Positions 31,778-42,000 of a stretch of 64,000 nt of DNA are shown piece by piece. The stretch spans positions 221,267 through 285,266 of the forward strand of contig CABZOI010000001.1 in assembly GCA_902527245.1 (NCBI GenBank), given 5' to 3'. Position 1 is the stretch's first letter. Each line of letters begins with the position of its first letter. Made by a program: the position numbers and the translations under genes. Source of the stretch: an uncultured SAR92 cluster bacterium. GTDB taxonomy: Bacteria > Pseudomonadota > Gammaproteobacteria > Pseudomonadales > Porticoccaceae. The notes under the pieces are model-generated. The model saw only the letters and a list, made by a program, of their open reading frames with translations, was not told the DNA's origin and did no database searches.

Positions 31778-32077
31778 ATGAGATTGCTTTCTATCACGCT
31801 ATTTTTTTTATTGATTTTGATTCAGTTCAAGCTTTGGTTTGGCGTGGGAAGTATAAGAGAATACTTCACACTGAAAGAAACGATTGAGTCTCAAAAAGTG
31901 CGAAATGAAAGTCTTATAAAACGCAATAATAGAATGATTCGAGATATTCAGAATTTGAAAAATGATGGGAAAGGGATTGAGGAGGTTGCGAGAAAGGAGT
32001 TAGGAATGATCAAAGAGGGAGAGACATTTTATTTGGTCACTGACAGTCAGTCTAAAAAGCGAGAAGATAATCTGTGA
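31778..32077 (+). CDS. ftsB: Cell division protein FtsB
   Basis: 99 residues: a single N-terminal membrane helix (about 3-21), then a leucine-zipper-like coiled coil with N-x-x-L-I-K-R-N and the motif IEEVARKELGMIKEGE that ends the family. FtsB joins FtsL and FtsQ at the division septum and activates FtsWI. It overlaps ispD by 4 bases. Confidence 0.93.
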   Translation: MRLLSITLFFLLILIQFKLWFGVGSIREYFTLKETIESQKVRNESLIKRNNRMIRDIQNLKNDGKGIEEVARKELGMIKEGETFYLVTDSQSKKREDNL

Positions 32078-32784
32078 AGACTGAAAACTTATGGGCAATA
32101 GTGCCAGCAGCTGGAAGAGGAAGTAGATTTGATGCGAAGCTCCCAAAACAATTTCACCAGTTGGGAGGGAAGCTAGTAGCTGAAATTACATTGAACAAAC
32201 TTTTAGAACTTTCTCAAATAAAAAAGATTGTGGTTGTTTGTGATTTGAAATCTGATTATTGGAAAAACATCGAAACAAATGACAACGCCAGAATAAATTA
32301 TATAGCTGGCGGTTTGCAAAGGGCGCACTCGGTCTTCAATGGCTTGCATGAGCTGTGTAATTTGGCAAAAGATAATGATTGGATATTGGTTCATGACATT
32401 GTCAGACCTTGTTTTAGAAGGGAAGACATAAATAAATTATTAAAAGAAATTCAGACCAGTAATGTAGGCGGTATTCTCGGTACTAAGTTAAAAGATACAG
32501 TGAAAAATGTCGAAAATTCCAAAGATATAAAAGCAACAATTGATAGAGAGCATCTATGGATTGCTCAAACACCTCAAATCTTTAGGTATGGTCTTTTAAA
32601 AAAAGCAATGCAGTTTGCTTTCGATAATGCACTAATACCAACCGATGAAGCCCAAGCCATCGAACATCATGGAGAAAAAGTTAAAATAATTGAGGGTTTC
32701 GCGGGTAATATCAAAATTACTGAATCGTTGGATTTGAAATTGGCAAAAATGATTTTGTCCTTAAAGGAGGGGTCATGCGTGTAG
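32074..32784 (+). CDS. ispD: 2-C-methyl-D-erythritol 4-phosphate cytidylyltransferase
   Basis: 236 residues. Nucleotide loop PAAGRGSRF and PKQF near the N-terminus, VHDIVRPC in the middle and TPQIFRYG, TDEAQAIE later. The usual HDAARP reads HDIVRP here; the functional Asp and Arg are kept. Third step of the non-mevalonate isoprenoid pathway. GTG start overlapping ftsB (GTGA); overlaps ispF by 10. Confidence 0.95.
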   Translation: MKTENLWAIVPAAGRGSRFDAKLPKQFHQLGGKLVAEITLNKLLELSQIKKIVVVCDLKSDYWKNIETNDNARINYIAGGLQRAHSVFNGLHELCNLAKDNDWILVHDIVRPCFRREDINKLLKEIQTSNVGGILGTKLKDTVKNVENSKDIKATIDREHLWIAQTPQIFRYGLLKKAMQFAFDNALIPTDEAQAIEHHGEKVKIIEGFAGNIKITESLDLKLAKMILSLKEGSCV

Positions 32785-33245
32785 GCAGTGGTTTTGATAT
32801 ACATCGTTTTGAGGATGGAGAATACCTTACACTAGGTGGCGTAAAGATTCCTTTTAGTAAGGCGTTGCGAGCTCATTCTGACGGTGATGTATTGGTTCAT
32901 TCACTTATAGATGCGATCTTAGGTGCAATCAATGCCGGTGATATAGGTGCACATTTTCCAGATGATGATGTTCAATACAAAAATGCTAATAGTTTGGACT
33001 TGCTACAGAACATCTATAAATTAATGTCTTCTAAGGGTTATTTTTTGATGAATATGGATGCGACAATAATATTAGAGAAGCCCAAACTCAGTAAATATAT
33101 CGACAAAATGAAAGAAAATATTGCAGAAGCTCTGAGTTGTTCTAAAGATATTCTGAGCATAAAAGCAACTACATCTGAGGGCATCGGATTTGTTGGCAGA
33201 CAAGAGGGTATCGCGTGTCTCTGTTCAATTTTATTAGATAAATAA
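32775..33245 (+). CDS. ispF: 2-C-methyl-D-erythritol 2,4-cyclodiphosphate synthase
   Basis: 156 residues. Metal ligands Asp8 and His10 in GFDIHRF and the histidine of AHSDGDVLVHS; later the ATTSEGIGFVGRQEGIAC signature. It acts two steps after IspD, closing the ring to MEcPP. An AAGGAGG ribosome site sits within ispD just before the ATG. Confidence 0.97.
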   Translation: MRVGSGFDIHRFEDGEYLTLGGVKIPFSKALRAHSDGDVLVHSLIDAILGAINAGDIGAHFPDDDVQYKNANSLDLLQNIYKLMSSKGYFLMNMDATIILEKPKLSKYIDKMKENIAEALSCSKDILSIKATTSEGIGFVGRQEGIACLCSILLDK

Positions 33246-33270
33246 AATTAGGCTGAAAGAGGATATATTT

Positions 33271-33939
33271 TTGTCGACAGACATCGAAGGAATTGGAATG
33301 ACCTCCCAGCGAACAAGAGAGAGGCTCATAAATCGTTTGTGTGAGCAGGGAATTGTCAATATTAATGTGCTTGAGGTTATGCGAACTATGCCTAGGCATA
33401 TTTTCTTAGATGAGGCGTTATCTCACAGAGCTTATGAAGATACCTCACTGCCAATTGGATATAAGCAAACTTTGTCACAGCCATACATAGTTGCAAAAAT
33501 GACAGAGTTGATTTTAAGTGGCAATAAAATCAATAAAGTTTTGGAGATTGGAACCGGATCTGGCTATCAATGCGCCGTTCTATCTCAGTTAGTTAAAAAA
33601 GTTTACTCAGTTGAGAGAATAGAGCCATTACTAATTCAAGCAAGAAAGAGATTTCAGGATTTGGGGATAAAGAATATTGAGACTAAGTTCAGTGATGGCA
33701 AGTTAGGTTGGGAAGAAAAAGCCCCATTTGATGCGATTATTGCCACAGCAGCCTCCGATGAATTACCGCAACAGCTTTTGAATCAACTCTCGCCCAATGG
33801 AATTATCGTACTCCCACTCAAAACTCAATCAGGTCAAGAGCTCAGGGTTTTCTCGAGAGTTAAGAATACCAATGAGACGGAAGAGAGATTTATTGAACCA
33901 GTAAGATTTGTTCCAATGCTATCGGGAGTTACTAAGTAA
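33271..33939 (+). CDS. pcm: Protein-L-isoaspartate O-methyltransferase
   Basis: 222 residues. SAM motif VLEIGTGSGYQCAVL, DEALSHRAYEDTSLPIG and QTLSQPYIVAKM are typical. It starts repair of isoaspartate in damaged proteins. Two starts are possible: TTG at 33271 with GAGG 8 nt upstream, or ATG at 33298 (MTSQRTRERL) with AAGGA 6 nt upstream; related proteins with the MDxxGIGMTSQ extension support the TTG. truD and surE, usual between ispF and pcm, are missing. Confidence 0.95.
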   Translation: MSTDIEGIGMTSQRTRERLINRLCEQGIVNINVLEVMRTMPRHIFLDEALSHRAYEDTSLPIGYKQTLSQPYIVAKMTELILSGNKINKVLEIGTGSGYQCAVLSQLVKKVYSVERIEPLLIQARKRFQDLGIKNIETKFSDGKLGWEEKAPFDAIIATAASDELPQQLLNQLSPNGIIVLPLKTQSGQELRVFSRVKNTNETEERFIEPVRFVPMLSGVTK

Positions 33940-33943
33940 GCCA

Positions 33944-34864
33944 ATGAATACTAAGACCTCTTCCCATCTTACCAGGCTAGTGCTTTTTTTGAAGGGTATG
34001 TTAATGGGAATAGCAGACGTTATTCCTGGTGTTTCTGGCGGCACTATTGCATTTATAACAGGCATATATCCTCAACTATTATCCGCTATAAACTCCTTAG
34101 ATTCTCATGCCTTTAAGTTATTGATTAACGTTGAGTTTAAGAAATTGTGGTTGCATATTAATGGGCCTTTCATTTTAGTTCTTTGTGCGGGCATTCTATT
34201 GAGTGTGTTTCTTTTTGCAAACCTAATCAAATTCCTACTTGTGAATCATGCAATTAAGTTGTGGGCTTTATTTTTTGGCTTAATTTTTGGTTCTGTTATT
34301 GTATTGTTGAGAAGTAATCCAATTAAAAATATATCAGAATTAATATTATTATTATTGGGTTTCATTGTTGCAATTTCTCTTTCGACTATTGCTCCATCTC
34401 CTGACACTGATGCTACATTGATTCAAATGTTTCTTGCAGGCTCAATGGCACTATGCGCAATGATTTTGCCCGGAATTTCTGGATCCTTTATTTTGCTAAT
34501 ATTGGGTTTTTACTCTACTTTCATCGATGCTGTTGCAAATCTAAAATTACAGATTTTAATTGCTTTTTTCTCAGGCGGATTCATCGGGCTGATGCTATTT
34601 AGTCGCCTTTTAACCTGGATTATAAAAAGAGCGGAAAAATTATTTATTTCATGCATTTGTGGGTTTCTTTTAGGCAGTCTAGTCATGATTTGGCCATGGC
34701 GGCTTCAACAAAATTCTGGAGACGTGAGCTGGTACGAAAATATTTCGCCTCGCACTTATGAAATTATTACTGGTAATGATCCACAAATTATACTGTGTGT
34801 CTTTCTTTTTTCTTTAGGTACAGCAATCGTCCAACTGCTAGGTAATCCGAATGTCACTAAATAA
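33944..34864 (+). CDS. DUF368 family membrane protein, probable undecaprenyl-phosphate transporter (PopT-like)
   Basis: 306 residues with about eight membrane helices. The N-terminal GMLMGIADVIPGVSGGTIAF and the mid-protein ALCAMILPGISGSFILLILG are the paired DUF368 signatures. Members were linked to recycling of undecaprenyl phosphate across the inner membrane (PopT), which serves peptidoglycan and LPS synthesis. I use the ATG at 33944; the frame runs 12 codons further into pcm. Its place between pcm and nlpD is not the usual arrangement. Confidence 0.85.
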   Translation: MNTKTSSHLTRLVLFLKGMLMGIADVIPGVSGGTIAFITGIYPQLLSAINSLDSHAFKLLINVEFKKLWLHINGPFILVLCAGILLSVFLFANLIKFLLVNHAIKLWALFFGLIFGSVIVLLRSNPIKNISELILLLLGFIVAISLSTIAPSPDTDATLIQMFLAGSMALCAMILPGISGSFILLILGFYSTFIDAVANLKLQILIAFFSGGFIGLMLFSRLLTWIIKRAEKLFISCICGFLLGSLVMIWPWRLQQNSGDVSWYENISPRTYEIITGNDPQIILCVFLFSLGTAIVQLLGNPNVTK

Positions 34865-34879
34865 CTATATGAGGAATAT

Positions 34880-35752
34880 TTGAGTTTGAGATTATACCCT
34901 CTAGCATTTTTCTTCATACTATTAACTGGATGTGCGGAAAATCCCGCTATTGTAGTCACGAGAGATCCACCACCAAGTATTCAAATTAATACACACAAGG
35001 TTGAAAGAGGAGAAACTCTTGTCTCCATAGCTTGGCGCTATGATCTGAGGTGGGAGGAATTAGCCGCCGTCAATTCTCTATGCCCTCCTTTTCTTATAAA
35101 TCCAGGTCAAGAAATTAAGCTGACCTCTGGCATTAAAAACTACAGAATTTGTGATGATAATATTCATGTGGTGCAACCAGGAGACACACTTTATTCCATT
35201 TCCAAATTGTATGATGTCGAAGTTAAAAGCATCATTAATCTGAATGGACTAGAAAATCCTTTCCTTATTTCGCCAGGGGATAGACTTTCTATTACTTTGG
35301 CGCAATCTCAATCTAATCTTTCTAAAACTGTTACAAATGCTGAGGATAAGAAAGCAAAAAACACGAATATATTGAGTAAAGAAAGAAGTACTTACCCATC
35401 AAACTGGACTTGGAAATGGCCTTTAGATGGGAAAATTGTCGAAGACTTTGATTTAAAGAAATCCAAGAAAGGAATTCGAGTCAAAAATATTTCGTCATCT
35501 CAAATTAAACCAGCAGCACCTGGAAATGTAGTATATGCAGGATCAGGGTTGAGAGGTTATGGCAATTTAGTAATTATAAAGCATTCCGACAACATGCTAA
35601 GTGCCTATGCAAACAATAAAGAAATTATTGTAGAAGTAGGTCAATCTGTTTCTCAGAATGATGCTATTTCTCGATTGGATAAAAATCAAATTATTTACTT
35701 CGAGATCCGTCGAGATGGGAGTCCAGTGGACCCCCTGCGTTATCTGAAGTAA
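34880..35752 (+). CDS. nlpD: NlpD-like amidase activator lipoprotein, LysM-LysM-LytM
   Basis: 290 residues. Lipobox FILLTGC at residues ~12-18, two LysM domains (HKVERGETLVSIAWRY and HVVQPGDTLYSISKLY) and a C-terminal LytM/M23 domain. The zinc ligands of active M23 peptidases are absent: KGIRV, SAYANN and IYFEIR replace the usual His-bearing motifs, so it should be a non-enzymatic activator of an amidase in daughter cell separation. Start TTG with GAGG 5 nt upstream. rpoS does not follow. Confidence 0.9.
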   Translation: MSLRLYPLAFFFILLTGCAENPAIVVTRDPPPSIQINTHKVERGETLVSIAWRYDLRWEELAAVNSLCPPFLINPGQEIKLTSGIKNYRICDDNIHVVQPGDTLYSISKLYDVEVKSIINLNGLENPFLISPGDRLSITLAQSQSNLSKTVTNAEDKKAKNTNILSKERSTYPSNWTWKWPLDGKIVEDFDLKKSKKGIRVKNISSSQIKPAAPGNVVYAGSGLRGYGNLVIIKHSDNMLSAYANNKEIIVEVGQSVSQNDAISRLDKNQIIYFEIRRDGSPVDPLRYLK

Positions 35753-35758
35753 ATTCCA

Positions 35759-37780
35759 TTAGAACAACATGCCTGATATTGGTAGTAAGCTAGAAATAAC
35801 CAGGCTCACCATCGCCATCACGTTTATGAGAATATTCATTGAGGGACCAGACGTATCTTTAAATGGATCCCCAACGGTATCTCCGACGACTGCCGCTGCA
35901 TGAGTGTCGGATCCCTTACCCCCAAAGTTCCCTTTCTCTACGTATTTCTTTGCATTATCCCATGCGCCACCAGCATTTGCCATGAATAAGGCAAGAGCCA
36001 CGCAGCCCAACAAACCTCCGGCCAACATACCTCCCAGAGCCACAGCTCCGAGACCAAATCCAATAATTGGAGGCATTGCTACTGCTATAATTCCTGGAAG
36101 CATCATTTTCTTCAATGCTGCGGTGGTAGCAATTTCAACACATTTTTCAGAGTCTGGATCAGCCTTTCCTTCCATTAATCCTGATATTTCTCTGAATTGG
36201 CGTCTAATTTCATTAATCATTTCAAAGGCGGCATCTCCCACAGCTTTCATTGTTATTGAAGATATAAGAAATGGAATACATATACCAATAAACATACCTA
36301 CAAGTACCATTGGGTTCGTTATTGACAAAGAGAAGGCGTCTCCATATTTGCTGGAGATTTGTTCTGAGTAGGCCGAAATAATTGCGAGAGCAGCAAGAGC
36401 GGCAGCACCTATGGCAAAACCTTTACCAATAGCAGCAGTAGTGTTGCCAAGTTCATCGAGTGAATCCGTAATCTCTCTAACCTCTTCGCCCATGCCTGAC
36501 ATTTCTGCAATTCCGCCAGCATTATCTGCCACAGGGCCATAAGCATCGATTGCCATTGTTATGCCTACTGTGGAAAGCATTCCAACTGCTGCAATCCCAA
36601 CTCCATACACGCCAGTAATACCAATGCTTGAGGCTATTGAAGTGGATATTAATATAATGACTGCAAGAATAGATACCGGAATTACGACTGATTGCATACC
36701 AACTGATAAACCTGAGATCATAACTGTGGCAGATCCAGTTTCTCCTGAGGCCGCTATTTCTCTTATGGGTGATCCTCCAGTGTAGTATTCAGTTATTAGA
36801 CCTATCGCGACACCACCAACAGCTCCAGTAAGAACGCACCACAGTATGGCGATAGGCACATCATGCATACCGCTGACTAAAAAATATGCCATCAACATAA
36901 AAAAAACAGGAGCAAGTAAAGTGCCAGATCTTAATGCACTCGCAGGAGATTTTGCCGATTGAATTTTCACAATACCGATTCCTATTATTGATGCGATTAA
37001 ACCTGTAGCGGCTAATCCAAGAGGAAGAAACATTAAGCTTTGTGATTGAATAGTGTATGCAATTGCGATTGATGCAATCATTGATCCACAATAAGACTCA
37101 AAAATATCAGATCCCATGCCCGCCACGTCACCAACATTATCCCCAACATTGTCTGCGATAACACCTGGGTTTCGCGGATCATCCTCGGGTATGCCAGCCT
37201 CCACTTTACCAACTAGATCTGCGCCAACATCAGCTGATTTAGTGAAAATTCCACCCCCAACTCGAGAAAACAGGGCAACTACTGATGCGCCCATGCCGAA
37301 TCCTTCCAATGCATGAACATGGGGAGCACCATCAGCTGCATAAAATACATATAATCCCCCAAGTCCGATAAGACCGAGTGATGCAACGCAAAGGCCCATT
37401 ATTGAGCCACCGTAAAAAGATACTGAGAGTGCTGCGGATGCACCATCTTTTTGAGCCGCTGTTGCGGTTCTAACATTAGCTTTGGTGGCCGCATACATGC
37501 CAATAAAACCAGCAAGAGAAGAGCATGCTGCACCAACAATTACCGCGATGGCTGTCTCTTTTCCAAGAAAAATTCCTGCTAACGCCACGAGTACTAGAAT
37601 AAATATGATGAGATATTTGTACTCTGTTTTCATAAACGCAAGCGCTCCTTTATGGATTTGATCTCCGATTTTTTTCACCTTTTCTTCGCCATCGGGATAT
37701 TTCATTACAAGAGAATAGATGATGATGGCAGCGATCATTCCAAAAACCCCTAAGAGTGGAGGTAGAAGAGTTGTATTCAT
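35759..37780 (-). CDS. hppA: Membrane-bound ion-translocating pyrophosphatase, K+-dependent type
   Basis: 673 residues with ~15-16 membrane helices. Catalytic loops GGGIFTKSADVGADLVGKVE, DNVGDNVGDVAGMGSDIFES and GDTVGDPFKDTSGPS are complete. The determinant GNTTAAIGKG has Ala where K+-independent enzymes have Lys, indicating the K+-dependent class. It couples pyrophosphate hydrolysis to pumping of H+ or Na+ at the inner membrane; which ion I cannot tell. It ends 6 bases from nlpD, tail to tail. Confidence 0.96.
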   Translation of the reverse strand: MNTTLLPPLLGVFGMIAAIIIYSLVMKYPDGEEKVKKIGDQIHKGALAFMKTEYKYLIIFILVLVALAGIFLGKETAIAVIVGAACSSLAGFIGMYAATKANVRTATAAQKDGASAALSVSFYGGSIMGLCVASLGLIGLGGLYVFYAADGAPHVHALEGFGMGASVVALFSRVGGGIFTKSADVGADLVGKVEAGIPEDDPRNPGVIADNVGDNVGDVAGMGSDIFESYCGSMIASIAIAYTIQSQSLMFLPLGLAATGLIASIIGIGIVKIQSAKSPASALRSGTLLAPVFFMLMAYFLVSGMHDVPIAILWCVLTGAVGGVAIGLITEYYTGGSPIREIAASGETGSATVMISGLSVGMQSVVIPVSILAVIILISTSIASSIGITGVYGVGIAAVGMLSTVGITMAIDAYGPVADNAGGIAEMSGMGEEVREITDSLDELGNTTAAIGKGFAIGAAALAALAIISAYSEQISSKYGDAFSLSITNPMVLVGMFIGICIPFLISSITMKAVGDAAFEMINEIRRQFREISGLMEGKADPDSEKCVEIATTAALKKMMLPGIIAVAMPPIIGFGLGAVALGGMLAGGLLGCVALALFMANAGGAWDNAKKYVEKGNFGGKGSDTHAAAVVGDTVGDPFKDTSGPSMNILINVMAMVSLVISSLLPISGMLF

Positions 37781-37910
37781 GAGTATGCTCCGAGCTATTT
37801 AAAAACAGGGATTCTATCATTAAAGCTTCAGATACAACATTTTAAAATTAAGGTTTTTTTAAAAAATTTTTTGTCGGAGTTTTAATTTAGAAATGATATT
37901 ATCTGCTCAG

Positions 37911-37940
37911 CGTTCCAGGAGCGTATTATCTTATGGAGCG
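37911..37940. promoter_or_regulatory. Operator-like repeats in the hppA/RND divergent gap
   Basis: The 250-bp gap between hppA and the RND adaptor gene contains an imperfect palindrome CGTTCC-A-GGAGCG (37911-37923), whose GGAGCG is repeated 17 bases later (37935-37940). The region also holds a 21-codon frame (37893-37958) with no clear ribosome site and two copies of TTGTCGGA (37871, 37989). A local regulator site for the efflux operon is possible. No regulator gene is adjacent. Confidence 0.25.
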
Positions 37941-38030
37941 ATGCAGATTTTGAACTAAGTCCGTCAAAATCACGTAGCTTTTTTTTAATTGTCGGATTCA
38001 ATAAATCGGTTCAGCTATGGATAAATTAAT

Positions 38031-39083
38031 TTGAATAAGAATGTTCGCATTGCGCTTCTCTTTCTAGGTTTATTGTTTGTCTGGTTTCTTAGTGGATTTG
38101 TATCTGACACACAAAAAAAAGATCAGACTTCAAAGAAAAAAGCGGTCCCTCAATCTGTCCAAGCTTTAAATTTAAAAGGACAGATGTATTCACCTCAATT
38201 AATTCTGAAAGCTAATACTGAAGCATTTCGAGAGCTAAAATTGATATCACAGGTTTCAGGTAAGATCCGAGAAATTTATGTCACCGAAGGTTCAGTTATT
38301 GACTCGGGTGAGACGGTGTGTGAGGTCGATGCAGAAGATAAATTTAGCAAATTAGACTCCGCGAAGGCCACTTTGGAAGAGTCGAAGTTGATCTATGAAG
38401 GTGCGATCGAACTGGATCAGAAAGGCTATCAGTCCGACCTTGCGATATCTCAAGCAAAATCGAATTTGCTCCGTGCACAAGCAAATGTGGACAGGCTATC
38501 GTTGGACATCGGTAATTTAAATATAACTGCGCCTTTTAGAGCGTTTGTTGAAGAGATTCCAGTTGAAATTGGACAAGTTGTATCAGTGGGCATGATATGT
38601 GCTTCTTTAGTGGAGCTTAACCCGGTAAAAATTGTCGCTGACGTGGATTTTGACGACATACATAAGATTAAGCTTGATTCGAAAGTATTCTACAAAACTA
38701 ATAATTCTCCTCCGCGAGCCGCTAAGATACTTTTTATTTCAAAAAAGGCTAATGAGTTTACCGGAAGCTTCAGAATAGAGGCTCTTGTGGAGAATCCAGC
38801 GATGGATATTTTAGCGGGATTACCTGCAAGACTATTTATTAGTATGGAGGAAACACTTGCCCACTTAGTGCCAGCAAGTAGCATTCTATTGAGTGATAAT
38901 GGAAATACAATCGTTAAAGTTGTAAAAAACGGTATCGTGAATTCGAAGGAGGTCTCTGTTTTAGGGGAGAGTGAATCTGGATTTTGGATATCTGGTCTTC
39001 CGTCTGAGATCTCAGTCATTACCGTTGGGCAGAATTATGTCGTTACGGGTGATCATGTAAACGTCAACATCACAAATAATTAA
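38031..39083 (+). CDS. RND efflux periplasmic adaptor (membrane fusion protein)
   Basis: 350 residues. One N-terminal membrane anchor (about 5-24), a barrel-sandwich/lipoyl domain split in two halves (VSGKIREIYVTEGSVIDSGE and ITAPFRAFVEEIPVEIGQVV) around a coiled-coil hairpin (~105-150), then a beta-barrel domain. It bridges the inner-membrane pump to an outer-membrane channel. Start TTG; a stop lies just upstream and no ATG is usable. Only 7 bases precede the RND pump gene. Confidence 0.92.
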   Translation: MNKNVRIALLFLGLLFVWFLSGFVSDTQKKDQTSKKKAVPQSVQALNLKGQMYSPQLILKANTEAFRELKLISQVSGKIREIYVTEGSVIDSGETVCEVDAEDKFSKLDSAKATLEESKLIYEGAIELDQKGYQSDLAISQAKSNLLRAQANVDRLSLDIGNLNITAPFRAFVEEIPVEIGQVVSVGMICASLVELNPVKIVADVDFDDIHKIKLDSKVFYKTNNSPPRAAKILFISKKANEFTGSFRIEALVENPAMDILAGLPARLFISMEETLAHLVPASSILLSDNGNTIVKVVKNGIVNSKEVSVLGESESGFWISGLPSEISVITVGQNYVVTGDHVNVNITNN

Positions 39084-39090
39084 TCAATCA

Positions 39091-42000
39091 ATGAAATTCC
39101 TTGAATTTGTTATATCTCATGCGAGGGCGACTATAGCGATTATGCTTCTGATCGTGGTGACTGGAGCAGGCTCTAGGCTCTCGATGCCTGTTGAACTATC
39201 TCCCAATGTAGTGTTACCAGTTGTGATGACGATGGTGAGGTATGATGGGATATCACCTGAGGATGGTAACAGATTACTTGTAAGACCTATCGAGAAAGAG
39301 CTGAAAACAATCGATGGGATAGAGGAGATACAGGCGACGGCAAGCGAAGGTTATGTGGTAGTGACCACTGAATTTGAGGTAAGTGATAACATAAAACAAG
39401 CTGTGGCAGATGTTAGAGAGGCCGTGAATAGGGCAAAAGCTGATTTTCCTGATGGAGCTGAGGAGCCAATTGTAGATGAGTTAAGTCCAAGCCCCGAACC
39501 ATCAATTGTTATTACTTTCTCGGGTAGTACGGTGAGTGAGCGAGAATTGTACCGTGCAGCAAAATTTTTCCAGAGTAAGTTAGAAACTTTGCCTGATGTA
39601 TTAAAAGCTGACCTTAGCGGCCATCGTGAGGAGATTGTAGAAGTTATTATTGATCCTGAAAAACTTAAACTTTTTAATATTTCTATTAATGAATTTACTA
39701 GAGCAATTTCCGTAAATAATGTTTTGATACCAACTGGGGAAATTGATCTCGCTGGAGGAAGGTTTGGTATAAAAGTTCCTGCCATTTTGGAATCATATAA
39801 AGACATAGAAAATGTCCCTATTAAATCCTCTCCAAGTAAGTCGATCAGTTTGGGAGATCTCGCGGAGGTTCGGCGGACGTTCCGTGACGCTCAGGGTTAC
39901 GGCCTTATAAATGGCGAGAAAGCCTTGGCTATTGATGTCAGAAAAAGGATCACAGCTAATTTAATAGATACCGTAACCAATACAAAACAAATCATAGAGT
40001 CATATCGATCAGATTTTTCTGAAAACCTGGACATAGGTTATGCCTTTGATACATCTGAAATGACGGAGCAGATGGTTAACGAGTTACAGGGAAACATCAT
40101 AACCGCAATGTGCTTAGTTCTCGCGCTTGTAGTCGCAACCCTTGGTTTCAGGTCGGGATTACTAGTGGGTTTTGCAATTCCATTTAGCATTTTGGGAGCA
40201 TTAATCATAATAAATTATTTAGGCCATAGTTTTAATTTTATGGTTATGTTTGGGCTGTTATTATCCCTGGGCATGCTGATTGATGGCGCAATTGTTGTAG
40301 TTGAACACGCTAACACAAAAGTCTCAGAGGGCATCTCATTTAAAAAAGCGTATTCAGATTCTGTGGGACGAATGGCTGTGCCTGTAATCGCTTCAACGGG
40401 TACAACGCTTGCCGCTTTCTTACCACTATTGTTTTGGCCTGGAGTATCAGGTGATTTTATGTCTTATTTACCAATTACGGTCTTTGCTGTTCTAGGCTGG
40501 TCCTTATTGTATGCACTTGTTTTTGTGCCGACTTTAGGAACAGTTTTAGGCAGGCGACGGGGTAAAAACAAAAAGCTTCCAGAGGATAGAGAATCTGAAA
40601 AATCAGCTCGTACATTATTTCTACCGTTAGAAAAAGTGTATCTAAAAATTTTAAAGCCCGTAGTGAACGCTCCTGTAAAATTCGCAGGAATAATGTTCAT
40701 TTTTATATTTGGTATATTTGCTCTTTACTTTAAATTTAATTCCGGGCAAGAATTTTTTACGCCTATTGAAAGTCAATATGGAATGATCGAAATAAGAGCG
40801 CAAGGAAATCTATCCATCAATGAGCAGAAGGAAATCACACTGAGTGTTAATCGAATAGTTGAACAATTAGAAGGAGTGAAACAACTTTATGGTTACTCAA
40901 GTGCGACAAATTACGTGCCATTTGGATCAGATATTAGTCGTGATCAGATAAGTACAATATTGGTAGAATTGGTTCCTAGAAGTGAGAGATCGTCAGGTAG
41001 TAGAGAAATTTTTAGGACTATTCGTGAAAAAACTAAATCCATTCCTGGAATATTTGTAACCGGACAGGAGATGGAGCAAGGACCGCCAACGGGTAAAGAT
41101 ATACAAATTCAGCTCTCATCATCAAACAGAGCTTCGTTATATAAGAAAGCAAAAGACTTACGAGTTTGGATAGATCAGAATGTTGAAGGTATCCGAGACT
41201 TGCAGGATACTCTGCCGTTAGCGGGTATTCAGTGGGAAATCGATGTTGATGAATCGAGAGCGGCAATGCTGGGAATCGATACTGTATCTGTTGGTAATAT
41301 GATCCAATTGATCACCAACGGCGCAATCATTGGAAAATTTAGACCTGATGATGCGGATGACGAAGTAGAGATAAGATTACGCTTCCCCACTCAAGATAGA
41401 AGGTTAAGTAACATTAGAGATCTTATGGTGCAATCCAATAACGGGCCTGTGCCCATAGGCGCTTTTACAAGGATTGTTCCAGCATCACGTGTAGATTCTA
41501 TCCAGAGAATTAATATGGATGAGACAGTTTTCATTATGGCAAATAGTGAGGATGGGTTTCTTCCTGATGATCAAATACAAATCATAGATAGCTGGGTTTT
41601 AGCTAATCAAGACTCAACGGTTGAGGTTAAATATCGAGGAGCAAATGAGGAGCAACAAAAATCAGCAGACTTTCTTTTGACAGCCTTCCTGTTAGCTATG
41701 TCAGTGATGTTGATTATGTTAATAACCCAATTCAATAGTTTTTATCAATCTGGATTAATCTTATTCTCTGTCATCCTCTCAACGGCGGGAGTCCTATTGG
41801 GATTACTTATATCTCAAAATACATTTAGCACGGTGCTTACCGGGGTAGGTATTGTTGCGTTAGCGGGTATAGTAGTTAATAACAATATTGTTTTAATAGA
41901 TACTTACAATTTTATTCGCTCCCGAAATCCACAAATTAGTGCATCAAATGCCGTCTTCAATGCCGCAAGGGAAAGATTTAGACCGGTCATGTTGACTACT

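Noticed and set aside
35904..36371. 155-codon open frame on the + strand inside hppA
   Set aside because: Antisense shadow of a strongly conserved gene; composition is repetitive and no ribosome site supports it.
39351..39806. 151-codon frame opposite the RND permease
   Set aside because: Shadow frame within a conserved pump domain; no independent evidence.
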